From Gemmatimonadaceae bacterium (lineage in GTDB: Bacteria > Gemmatimonadota > Gemmatimonadetes > Gemmatimonadales > Gemmatimonadaceae): DNA of 64,000 bases. Under the pieces are notes generated by a model, which had not been told where the DNA came from, did not search any database, and saw only the letters and a list, made by a program, of their open reading frames with translations. Location of the stretch: positions 62,001 through 126,000 of the forward strand of contig CANGXD010000001.1 in assembly GCA_947457545.1 (NCBI GenBank), read 5' to 3'. Position numbers and translations under genes: made by a program. Of the stretch, positions 56,910-64,000 are shown piece after piece (the first letter of the stretch is position 1; each line of letters opens with the position of its first letter).

Positions 56910-57781
56910 TCGAGGTTCTCTACCTGCTCGCGGATACGCTCGAGCTCTTCCTTGAGGCCCACCACCTCATGGAGGATCGGGGCATCGGCGGCCTTGCTGC
57001 CGGTGGTATTCGCCTCGCGCAGCATTTCCTGCAGGAGAAAGCCGAGCCGCTTCCCAACGGGTTCCCCACCCGATTCATCAAGCGCGCTCCGGAAGGCCAC
57101 AATGTGGGACTGGAAGCGGTCCAGCTCCTCCGCGACATCCATGCGATCGGCCAGGATGGCGATTTCCTCGGCCAGCCGCGCCTCGTCGACGGCAACCCCG
57201 CCGGCGAGCTCCCGCACCGATTCACGCAGGCGATCGCGGTGGGCCACGATCCGTTCCGGGGCACGGGCGGCTATCCGGCTCAGAGCCCCGCTGACCGCCT
57301 CCAGCCGCTGCCGAAGGACGAGGGCCAAGCGCTCCCCTTCCTCGGCTCGTGCACGCTGCAGGGCGTCCAGAGCGCCTTCCACAATGGCCACCAGCTCCGT
57401 CACCGTGCCCGACAGATCTTCCTCACGGGGCGCGGACATGACATCGGGCATACGCAGCACACTGGCCAGATCGACGCCGCCACTCAATCCGTTCGCGTCG
57501 ACAAGGGCCTTGAGTTGCGCCGCCGCCGCAGCGAAGCGCTCATGATCGATGGCAACCGGCGCATCGGCGAGGCGCTCTGCGCGCGCCGTGAGGGTGACAT
57601 GGCCGCGAGAGACTTTCAGCCGCATGGCCTCGCGTACCTCTGTCTCCCAGCGGCCGAAGGCACTGGGCAGTTTGATGCTGGGTGAGAAGAACCGGTGGTT
57701 TACCGTGCGCACGTCGACGACGACGCGCAGCGCGCCCACGGTGCCCTCTGCCTGTCCATATCCCGTCATGGAGCGAATCAT
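56906..57781 (-). CDS. yicC: YicC family endoribonuclease-like protein
   Basis: 291 residues. The N-terminal signature MIRSMTGYGQAEG and the C-terminal GKRLGFLLQEMLREANTTGSKA are those of YicC (YicC_N plus DUF1732). E. coli YicC acts on small RNAs such as RyhB. The start codon lies in the 3' arm of an 8-bp hairpin (57779-57818), which may restrict initiation. First gene of yicC-gmk-rpoZ. Confidence 0.95.
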   Translation of the reverse strand: MIRSMTGYGQAEGTVGALRVVVDVRTVNHRFFSPSIKLPSAFGRWETEVREAMRLKVSRGHVTLTARAERLADAPVAIDHERFAAAAAQLKALVDANGLSGGVDLASVLRMPDVMSAPREEDLSGTVTELVAIVEGALDALQRARAEEGERLALVLRQRLEAVSGALSRIAARAPERIVAHRDRLRESVRELAGGVAVDEARLAEEIAILADRMDVAEELDRFQSHIVAFRSALDESGGEPVGKRLGFLLQEMLREANTTGSKAADAPILHEVVGLKEELERIREQVENLE

Positions 57782-57818
57782 CCCCGAATGATAACCTGTT
57801 CAGGTCATCCCGGGGATG
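57779..57818 (-). promoter_or_regulatory. Hairpin covering the yicC start codon
   Basis: Arms 57779-57786 and 57811-57818 pair perfectly (CATCCCCG/CGGGGATG), with an inner acctg/caggt stem (57794-57798 with 57801-57805). The yicC ATG is the last triplet of the 3' arm on the minus strand. It can act as terminator for the upstream barrel gene, as a block to yicC translation, or both. Confidence 0.55.
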
Positions 57819-57824
57819 CGCGGG

Positions 57825-59798
57825 TCAATTCGAAAACTCCCAGCGCACGCCGTACATCTGCACGGCAGGTGGCATGGTTATGCCCCGAATCTGCTCGTAT
57901 TGCCCGCCCGTCAGGTTTCGGTACTGGTAGAACAGCGTCCCGCGTTGAATCCGAATCTCGACCAGGCCGGTGACCACGCTTGCCGGCTCCGTGGTCCATT
58001 TCACGGGATCGGCGTCCGGCCCGTAGTAGAACGGCACCCCCGACCGGCGATCGAGAATCAGACGCGCATTGAACCCGAACTGTCCCTTGGGAAACATGCG
58101 ACGCCACTCGGACACCAGCGCGAGCTCCGTGCGGATCTGTGTCTTGGGACGATTGAACTGCGCACCGTCCCACGTGATGGCCTGGACGTCGACATACAGA
58201 TCCTTGTACAGACGACCGTTGGCGTTGACCGTGAGTCCGGTGGCCGCATTGGTGGGCAGCACGTTGGCGGTTGCCCCAATGAGCGGCAAACTGCTGTAAA
58301 CGGTCGCATCATCGCGCAGCACGCCGCCGCCCAACCACAGCCGCTTGACGTTGATCGCGGCTTCCGCCCGGAGCGTGGCCGACGCCGGCCGACCGGTGGC
58401 CGAATCGGGCGAGCGACTGCTGCGCCCCGCCAGAACGGCAAGCCACGGCAACGGGCGGATTCTCGCAAACAGGTCGACACGGTCCGTGGAATCACGTCCG
58501 TTACGCTCGACCCACCCGCCAGCATCGAGCTTCCACCACTGCACCTGACCGCGTAACACGGGCGCCTGCTCCAGCCGACCCGCACGTGGCCGAAGGCGAT
58601 TGGTGAGCGAAGCGGTCCACCACGAGGCGCGGTAGCCCACCGCGAGCAGATGCTGCGTTTGGCCGCGAATGGTATCGCCCTCGATCACCAACGTGTCCTT
58701 CTCGGAGATGATCGTCGAATCGGCTCCCTGCTGCTTCGTGCGCAGCGCATTCACCAGCGCCTGCGACCAGAATCCGCGCGACGTGTCTCCGTAACCGACC
58801 CGCACATAGGCTTCGCGCCGCTGTCCCTTGAACGCAGGGAGCGCAAGGAACTCGGTGCGCGGTGTGTGCGCGTCGCGCTCGCGGCTCACCCCAGTGGCAA
58901 AGGCATCGACGCTCAGTTTGCCACGCGCCCATCCGAGACGTGTGTAGAACGACTGCGTTTGCCCATCGCTGCGAAGTCGCGTGGTCCCTTCGGTCCCGCC
59001 GAATGCCGATACGCGTCCTGACTGCGTGGCGATCTGTTGACCGCCAAACTGGAACATGGCGCCATTGCGCCAGCGACGGGAAAGGAATCCGCGGAAGGCG
59101 TTGGTGTTCAAATCACCGGTAAAGATGTCCACGCGCGTTGCCGGCGTCGTGCTACGGACGGTCTTCGAACGAAGCCAGACACGCACTTCGCCCGGTGCCC
59201 GTTCCACGACCACCTCATCGAGATTCCAGAGTTGGACATCCGAGAGATCCAGCATGCCCTCGTTACGCGGTTCGATCGCATCGAGTTCGACGCCGTCGAG
59301 AAAGATGCGAATGCGCGACGGATCGCCATTCAACGTGGCGGCATGGATGCCGGCCAGCCACCCGCTGCGATACGTCGTGATGCCCGGCACGCGATCGAGG
59401 AGATCCGCGAGATTGAGCGCGCCGCTGCCCAAGATGGAGTCGCCGCGCCACCGCAGCCGATCGACGATCTCCGTGTTTCGCGGGATCTCGAAATGCATCA
59501 CTGGCGACTTGATCGTGTCGCCGGCGATGAACTTGGCTATGCTGTCGGCGCGCTCACGCGCCCGCACCCGCGCGGCGGAGTCGGCCTTGGCATCGGCGGC
59601 CGCACGAACGGAGTCCACGCGGGTGGGCGTCGGCGGCTTCCGCACCGTGTCGCGCGCCGGGACCGGCACCACTACGCGGACGGAATCCTTCCGCGTGCTG
59701 TCGGGTCGCACCTGCCCCACCGCGGGACGCGTGACCGTGCCGATGGCGAGTAGCATGGTCACCGCGTACCGCGCAAAACGGGACACAATCGTACGCAT
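57825..59798 (-). CDS. TonB-dependent receptor-like outer-membrane protein
   Basis: About 657 residues from ATG 59798, with a signal peptide ending near AVGQ. A charged, repetitive linker of about 90 residues (many DSVR/DSAARVRARERADS words) leads to a plug domain: LADLLDRVPGITTYRSG, then IRIFLDGVELDAIEP and VVVERAPGEVRVW. About 450 residues of barrel strands follow, ending in YGVRWEFSN. No typical TonB box or carboxypeptidase-like domain is visible. Substrate unknown. A GTG start at 59837 overlapping the pepA stop (GTGA) or an ATG at 59825 are alternatives but would lengthen the signal peptide. Confidence 0.8.
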   Translation of the reverse strand: MRTIVSRFARYAVTMLLAIGTVTRPAVGQVRPDSTRKDSVRVVVPVPARDTVRKPPTPTRVDSVRAAADAKADSAARVRARERADSIAKFIAGDTIKSPVMHFEIPRNTEIVDRLRWRGDSILGSGALNLADLLDRVPGITTYRSGWLAGIHAATLNGDPSRIRIFLDGVELDAIEPRNEGMLDLSDVQLWNLDEVVVERAPGEVRVWLRSKTVRSTTPATRVDIFTGDLNTNAFRGFLSRRWRNGAMFQFGGQQIATQSGRVSAFGGTEGTTRLRSDGQTQSFYTRLGWARGKLSVDAFATGVSRERDAHTPRTEFLALPAFKGQRREAYVRVGYGDTSRGFWSQALVNALRTKQQGADSTIISEKDTLVIEGDTIRGQTQHLLAVGYRASWWTASLTNRLRPRAGRLEQAPVLRGQVQWWKLDAGGWVERNGRDSTDRVDLFARIRPLPWLAVLAGRSSRSPDSATGRPASATLRAEAAINVKRLWLGGGVLRDDATVYSSLPLIGATANVLPTNAATGLTVNANGRLYKDLYVDVQAITWDGAQFNRPKTQIRTELALVSEWRRMFPKGQFGFNARLILDRRSGVPFYYGPDADPVKWTTEPASVVTGLVEIRIQRGTLFYQYRNLTGGQYEQIRGITMPPAVQMYGVRWEFSN

Positions 59799-59833
59799 GC
59801 GCACGGCGTACCCTGCGTCCGTCATGGCTGCCG

Positions 59834-61315
59834 TCACTGCTGCGCGCGGGCCCGTACGAACTCCACGAACGTTCCCACCGGTGTACCCGTCGGCCCCTTG
59901 GGGATCCAGCCCAGGTCGCTCTGCGAGTAGGCCGTACCCGCCACATCGAGATGCACGAACGGGAAGCCGTCGACGAACTCCTGGAGGAACAACGCCGCCG
60001 TGATCGAGCCCGCGGCGCGGCCACCGGTGTTCTTGATGTCGGCGACGTCGCTCTTGATCTGCTCCTTGTACTCATCCCACATCGGCATCGGCCATCCGGG
60101 TTCACCGGCTGCAATACCAGCCGCGAGTACCTCGTCGGCAGCCGCCTTGTCGGTGCTGAACACGCCAACGGCATTCCCGCCGAGGCCGATCACGATCGCC
60201 CCCGTGAGCGTGGCCGCATCGATCGCGATCGCCGGATTGAAGCGCTTGGCGAAGACCAGCAGATCGGCCAGCACGAGGCGGCCTTCTGCGTCGGTGTTGA
60301 TGATTTCGATGGTCTTGCCGTTGGAGGCGCGCACAACGTCACCCGGCTTGACGGCTTCGCCCGATGGCATGTTGGTGGTCGAGCCGATGATCCCCACCAC
60401 GTTGATCGGCATCTTGAGGCGTCCGATGGTTTCCATCGCGCCCATGACACCGGCAGCGCCCATCATGTCAAACTTCATCCACTCCATTTCCGGCGCCGGC
60501 TTGATGGAGATACCACCCGTGTCGAAGCAGAGTCCCTTGCCGATGAGCACGACGGGCTGCTGATCGGCAGGGCCGCCCTTATGCTCGAGGGCCACGAGAC
60601 GCGGCTCCTGCGTTGTGCCTTGTGCCACGCAGAGAAACGAGCCCATCTGCAGATCTGCCATTTCGCGGCGACCGAGCACAGTGATCTGCATGCCGTGCCG
60701 CTGTGCGATATCCTGCCCGACTTCGACGAAGCTTTCAGGGGTGCAATAATTGCCCGGCATCTGCCCCAGTCGCTTGGCAATATTCTGGCCTTCGCCCGTC
60801 GCAACACCGACCTCTAGGGCCGCGCGGTTGGCGGCGGTGTCGTCCGCGAGGATCGTCACCAACTCGAGACGGGCGCGCCGATCCTTCTCGGGGGGCTGCG
60901 TCTGCAGGTCGGGATACGACCAACTCCCAGCCGCTGCACCGATCGCGAGTCCTTCGATACTCGCCGTATCGGCACCAGGCAGGTAGAGATGCATGGCGCC
61001 GGTCCCGAGCTTGCCCGCCTGCCGCGCCGCGATGGCTGCCGCCCGACGCGCCGTGGTACGTGTCAGCGGTGCAGCGGCGCGCCCCACGAGCAGCAGGCGC
61101 TGGACCCCGCGTTCGCCGCCGACGAGCAGAAGCGTTTCGTCCTTGCCCCCACGGAAATCGCGTCGCGTGATCGTGCGCGTGATTGCCCCGTTGAACTGCG
61201 CGTCGAGCGCCGTCAGCGCCTCAGGAAGCGTGGGCTCCGAGGGCAGGATGATCGCGAGCAACGGAGTATCGAGCGCATCCGGCGCGTCGTGACGGAGCGA
61301 GAACGAGAGCGGCAT
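59834..61315 (-). CDS. pepA: Leucyl aminopeptidase (M17)
   Basis: 493 residues from ATG 61315. A cytosolic dizinc aminopeptidase: the M17 signature NTDAEGRLVL, the metal-site LIGKGLCFDTGGISIKP, and WMKFDMMGAAGVMG are intact. It trims N-terminal residues from peptides; some PepA also bind DNA at Xer sites. It reads into the outer-membrane protein gene. Confidence 0.96.
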   Translation of the reverse strand: MPLSFSLRHDAPDALDTPLLAIILPSEPTLPEALTALDAQFNGAITRTITRRDFRGGKDETLLLVGGERGVQRLLLVGRAAAPLTRTTARRAAAIAARQAGKLGTGAMHLYLPGADTASIEGLAIGAAAGSWSYPDLQTQPPEKDRRARLELVTILADDTAANRAALEVGVATGEGQNIAKRLGQMPGNYCTPESFVEVGQDIAQRHGMQITVLGRREMADLQMGSFLCVAQGTTQEPRLVALEHKGGPADQQPVVLIGKGLCFDTGGISIKPAPEMEWMKFDMMGAAGVMGAMETIGRLKMPINVVGIIGSTTNMPSGEAVKPGDVVRASNGKTIEIINTDAEGRLVLADLLVFAKRFNPAIAIDAATLTGAIVIGLGGNAVGVFSTDKAAADEVLAAGIAAGEPGWPMPMWDEYKEQIKSDVADIKNTGGRAAGSITAALFLQEFVDGFPFVHLDVAGTAYSQSDLGWIPKGPTGTPVGTFVEFVRARAQQ

Positions 61316-61480
61316 GATTGCGATGCAAAAGGTCAGACGACGTCCCAAAGGGACTCTTGGGGAGACGGGAAGCTAGGCATTCGCGGGCAGCTGCGGCAAG
61401 CGAACTACCGAGGTGGCACATTGGCCGCCATGGGGCGCGGCGCCTTGGCGAGATATCCCACGCGATGTACCCGAAACAGC

Positions 61481-61510
61481 AAAGCCCGGTCCCTCACGGG
61501 ACCGGGCTTT
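61481..61510 (-). terminator. Terminator after the tRNA genes
   Basis: A perfect 13-bp stem (61481-61493 with 61498-61510) with a tcac loop. The ends are A/T (aaagcccgg.../...ccgggcttt), giving a U-tract on either strand. On the minus strand it ends the tRNA-Asn transcript. The best intrinsic terminator in the window. Confidence 0.9.
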
Positions 61511-61516
61511 TGCAAA

Positions 61517-61588
<72 letters not shown>

Positions 61589-61661
61589 TCGAATTCCCTG
61601 CTGCACATAACGCAGACCGCGCCCGAAGCGCTGCCCCCGCCATGTCCCCCTACGCCGTACA

Positions 61662-61745
61662 TGCCCAGAGTGGGGGTCGAACCCACATGACCTTGCGGTC
61701 GACGGATTTTGAGTCCGTTGCGTCTGCCGATTCCGCCATCTGGGC
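61662..61745 (-). tRNA. tRNA-Leu (CAA)
   Basis: 84 bases, a class II tRNA. Acceptor GCCCAGA/TCTGGGC with discriminator A73, D arm GGCGGAATCGGCAGACGC, anticodon loop CTCAAAA with CAA (reads UUG), a long variable arm, and GTTCGACCC T loop. No encoded CCA. Confidence 0.97.
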
Positions 61746-61746
61746 G

Positions 61747-61779
61747 CACGAACGGGCGCCTGCGGAGCGCCCGTGCGTG
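61747..61779 (-). terminator. Hairpin between the Spy-like gene and tRNA-Leu
   Basis: A 7-bp G+C stem (61753-61759 with 61767-61773) extended by four outer pairs (61747-61750 with 61776-61779). It follows the Spy-like gene on the minus strand and directly precedes tRNA-Leu, so it may end the sigma-operon message; it lacks a U-tract. Confidence 0.5.
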
Positions 61780-61838
61780 GAACAAGTGTACATCGTGAAC
61801 CCGCGGCACGCTACCGTGTCGGCGCGGGATCCGTCCAA

Positions 61839-62432
61839 TCAGCGCTGGCCACCGGGGGGACGTCGATACCGCGGGCCATTTCCGGGCCGGTCCGCAGCCG
61901 AATCCGCCCCGACGCGTCGCCGCTGGAGCTCCTGCATCCCCCGTCGAAGCTCATCCTGCAACGCAAAGTACCGGGCGCGCTGCAGCGGGCTCAGGAACTT
62001 CGACAACTCCCTGAGTTCCTGCTCCATGAGATCGAGTCGACGCCGCTCCAGCCGAGGCATCTGGTCGAGCAGTTCACTGATGCGCGCCTCGTTGGCGTTG
62101 TCACCGGCCAACAACTCGTCGCGCATCGCTTGACGCGCCTGCATCTCGTCTCGACGCAGCGCGCGGCGCGACTCTTCCGTGCGTGTCGCCACGTCACGCA
62201 GTTTGCCCGCTTGTTCATCGGTCAACTGCAACCGCTCGCGCACCATGCGCTCGACTCGCTCCTGAAAGCGCCGCTCGAGCGCGACACGCCGCGGGTCATC
62301 CTTGCGCCAGCCCCCCATATCCTTGGGCGGCTGACCGACAGGCGGCGTGGCCTGCGCCAACGCCAGCGACGACGAAAACACGATGGCGAGGAACCCGCAC
62401 ACGAGGCGGACCGACGTGACTACCGGCTTCAT
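61839..62432 (-). CDS. Spy/CpxP-like periplasmic protein (LTxxQ motif)
   Basis: 197 residues. A signal peptide (to about ALAQA) is followed by an all-helical, charged mature part with the LTDEQAGKLRDV motif typical of Spy/CpxP and heavy-metal-sensor-like proteins, and a C-terminal FLSPLQRARYFALQDE block. Spy is an ATP-independent chaperone; CpxP and CnrX are stress sensors. The ATG overlaps the anti-sigma stop (ATGA), so it is co-translated with the sigma/anti-sigma pair and may be a regulon member or third partner. Confidence 0.8.
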   Translation of the reverse strand: MKPVVTSVRLVCGFLAIVFSSSLALAQATPPVGQPPKDMGGWRKDDPRRVALERRFQERVERMVRERLQLTDEQAGKLRDVATRTEESRRALRRDEMQARQAMRDELLAGDNANEARISELLDQMPRLERRRLDLMEQELRELSKFLSPLQRARYFALQDELRRGMQELQRRRVGADSAADRPGNGPRYRRPPGGQR

Positions 62433-63127
62433 GGTGTACTCCCGCCGCTGGGAGGCACGATAGGCACCCCCGGAAGCGGCTCAGTGTTCGTGGCGCCATC
62501 CCACTGGTCGAGGCGATCGAGCATGCGCTGCAACTCGGCCTCGGTGTAATCCCCGAGATCTCCGTACGACACCGAGACCGTGGCGGCGGCACGCGCCGGT
62601 GCAGGCACGGCGGACGCCCCCGTATCGACGTTACCCTCAGGCAGGATGGCGACGACAGACGCGCTCTCCCCAAGCGGCAGCGCGCTGGCGGTCGGCGCCG
62701 GTACGGCCACCACGCCGCGTCTCGCCACGAGCAGCGACGTGCCGCCCGCCACCATCACCGCGAGGGTGGCCGCAATACGCCACACCGACAGGCCAAACAC
62801 TTCGGGGCGCCGGCGGCGCTCACGCAGAGTCGGCGAGACCGTCGGCGAGTGTTCGCGACGAGCGTTGCCTTCGTCCTCGGGCCTAGACACGACCAACCGA
62901 GGGCCGGTGACTTCCGGTCGCGGGAGCGCCGCGACTATACGCGCGATGTCCGGCACGACGACGCGCGGGCGGGCCTGACGGACCAGCACCAACACCGACG
63001 CATCCTCGGCGCACACGGGGCACTCCGCGACATGCGCAGCAACCCGCGCCATCGTGATGTCGTCGAGCGACTCCGCGATGTAATCGGGAAGCAGATCCTG
63101 CAGCTCGTTGTTGCCGCATTCAGTCAT
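62429..63127 (-). CDS. Membrane anti-sigma factor with zinc finger
   Basis: 232 residues. The N-terminal cytoplasmic ZAS-like domain has His32-x3-Cys36-x2-Cys39 (HVAECPVC). A single membrane helix is at about 115-135 (VWRIAATLAVMVAGGTSLLV), and the periplasmic part is Ala/Pro-rich. Such proteins hold their ECF partner inactive until released. Its start overlaps the sigma gene by 8 bases. Confidence 0.85.
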   Translation of the reverse strand: MTECGNNELQDLLPDYIAESLDDITMARVAAHVAECPVCAEDASVLVLVRQARPRVVVPDIARIVAALPRPEVTGPRLVVSRPEDEGNARREHSPTVSPTLRERRRRPEVFGLSVWRIAATLAVMVAGGTSLLVARRGVVAVPAPTASALPLGESASVVAILPEGNVDTGASAVPAPARAAATVSVSYGDLGDYTEAELQRMLDRLDQWDGATNTEPLPGVPIVPPSGGSTP

Positions 63128-63674
63128 GAAGAAACTCCTTCACCGCACGCATCGCGTTATGGTAGTGCACTCGTGCCGCTCCCTCGGTAGATCCGAGAAT
63201 CTCGGCGATTTCCTTGTAGTTCCGCCCTTCCTGCACCCGCAGCAGGAAGACGTCCCGCTGCATGCGGGTCAGGCGCGCCATCGCGTTGGTCACGCGCTGA
63301 GCCGCCTCGTTCGCGACCATCGTATCCAACGCATCGAATCCGCTGATCGCGTGCATATCCTCGAGCTCTATGTCTTTCCCTCGACGCGCGTTCGCACGAC
63401 GACGGTCAATCAACAACCGACGCTGAATGGTGAACAGCCACGTCCGCAGCGAGCTGTCGGCGCGAAACGTGTCCATCGCCGAAAAGGCCCGCACGAACGT
63501 GTCCTGCACCAACTCATCCACGTCATCGATGACGCCGAGCCGAGCGGCGAAACGCGCTAGCGCCTCAGCATGCCGCTCGACGATCGCCGTCGCGGCACGC
63601 TGATCACCCGCCTTCCACTGTTCGATGAGCACGCCGTCGACTGAGGCGTCCTCCTGCTGGGTGGCATCGATCAT
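63120..63674 (-). CDS. ECF RNA polymerase sigma factor
   Basis: 184 residues. Region 2 ([20 protein letters not shown] and [15 protein letters not shown]) and region 4 ([26 protein letters not shown], then [16 protein letters not shown]) are complete, with no region 3, so it is group 4 (ECF). No good ribosome-binding site precedes the ATG. It heads a three-gene unit with anti-sigma and Spy-like genes. Likely an envelope or redox stress regulator; the signal is unknown. Confidence 0.92.
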   Translation of the reverse strand: MIDATQQEDASVDGVLIEQWKAGDQRAATAIVERHAEALARFAARLGVIDDVDELVQDTFVRAFSAMDTFRADSSLRTWLFTIQRRLLIDRRRANARRGKDIELEDMHAISGFDALDTMVANEAAQRVTNAMARLTRMQRDVFLLRVQEGRNYKEIAEILGSTEGAARVHYHNAMRAVKEFLHD

Positions 63675-63784
63675 ACGTTCAGAATATTGGACGAGTGGAG
63701 GGCCCAGTTGTTAAGGTGCCCGTTCGAACGCTTGGCCCCCACCGGGATTTGACCGGAGCGGCTCGGGGGCACAGGTTGGCAACC
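63675..63784. promoter_or_regulatory. Divergent sigma/GDPD intergenic region
   Basis: 110 bases between the sigma gene (minus) and the phosphodiesterase gene (plus). It holds a perfect 10-base palindrome, cgttcgaacg at 63721-63730, and an A+T patch (agaatattgg, 63681-63690) close to the sigma start. Promoters for both genes must lie here; I cannot place the boxes. Confidence 0.5.
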
Positions 63785-64000
63785 ATGTCACCATCTTCTG
63801 TCGATCGACCGGCGATTCCGGAGATCATTGCGCACCGGGGGGCCTCCCGCGCCTTTCGGGAGAATACCCTGCCGGCCTTTGCCCATGCGCTCGCGCTGGG
63901 CGTGGACGGCATCGAACTCGATGTGCACGCGACGTCCGACGGAGTGCTCGTGGTACATCACGATCCCGATCTGCCGGTGGGCGCGGACCATCGCGCCACT
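63785..64000 (+). CDS. Glycerophosphodiester phosphodiesterase, N-terminal part
   Basis: 72 codons from ATG 63785 to the right edge, still open. The catalytic entry of the GDPD TIM barrel is plain: [19 protein letters not shown] with the His-Arg and Glu-Asn pairs, then [20 protein letters not shown] with the metal-binding Glu-x-Asp and the general His. It hydrolyses glycerophosphodiesters to glycerol 3-phosphate and an alcohol. No signal peptide, so cytosolic type (UgpQ-like). Confidence 0.93.
   Translation, partial: MSPSSVDRPAIPEIIAHRGASRAFRENTLPAFAHALALGVDGIELDVHATSDGVLVVHHDPDLPVGADHRAT

Overview
The window reads as a piece of core chromosome from a high-GC (roughly 60-65% by eye), Gram-negative, respiring bacterium. 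The gene set fits Gemmatimonadota: menaquinone made by the futalosine route (mqnE, mqnA, mqnC), a 14-gene complex I operon, a type-B succinate dehydrogenase (sdhC-sdhA-sdhB with a single cytochrome b subunit), an LDH-like malate dehydrogenase, and an outer-membrane plug/barrel protein with an Asp/Ser/Arg-rich linker. This placement is an inference from gene content; no rRNA gene is present to prove it. There is no prophage, insertion sequence, CRISPR array or rRNA operon.

Nearly every gene is on the minus strand. The exceptions are a truncated terC at the left edge, dcd near 34 kb, and the start of a glycerophosphodiester phosphodiesterase gene at the right edge. Genes are tightly packed. Many neighbours overlap by ATGA, GTGA or TGATG, so translational coupling decides many starts. 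No gene-free stretch exceeds 300 bp. The largest are the nuoA/dcd divergent region (267 bp), a repeat-filled gap after dcd (271 bp) and the mdh leader (214 bp).

Layout, left to right (minus-strand genes are transcribed right to left). 0.0-6.3 kb: trpG/pabA, xerD, a DedA protein, ispF and the menaquinone genes mqnC, mqnA, mqnE. 6.4-12.6 kb: a fatty-acid and phospholipid operon, yceD-rpmF-plsX-fabH-fabD-fabG-acpP-fabF. 12.7-15.2 kb: ndk and sucCD. 15.4-19.3 kb: a UPF0182 membrane protein and a phosphohexomutase. 19.4-33.8 kb: nuoA to nuoN in canonical order. 34.0-36.3 kb: dcd, a palindrome and tandem-repeat cluster, and a two-gene unit of a TsdA-like diheme cytochrome c plus a Tat-exported DsrE-like protein. 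36.4-40.8 kb: sdhCAB and mdh. 41.0-43.2 kb: moaD-moaE-moaA and an HU-family gene. 43.3-48.1 kb: carA, secG and the glycolytic genes gap, pgk, tpiA. 48.1-57.8 kb: a long run yicC-gmk-rpoZ-UDG-dnaB-radA-ispD-tsaC-LMW phosphatase-aroE-comF. 57.8-61.3 kb: an outer-membrane plug/barrel protein and pepA. 61.5-61.7 kb: tRNA-Asn and tRNA-Leu. 61.8-63.7 kb: an ECF sigma factor, its zinc-finger anti-sigma factor and a Spy/CpxP-like periplasmic protein.

Together these genes describe an aerobic chain in which complex I, succinate dehydrogenase and perhaps a thiosulfate-oxidising cytochrome feed a menaquinone pool, alongside TCA-cycle and glycolytic enzymes and lipid synthesis. The points most worth a second look are the CX5CX2C cluster motif in MqnE, the His-for-Cys change at a predicted Fe-S ligand in the uracil-DNA glycosylase, the TsdA-like/DsrE-like pair beside sdhCAB, the palindrome and tandem repeat after dcd, and the yicC start codon buried in a hairpin.
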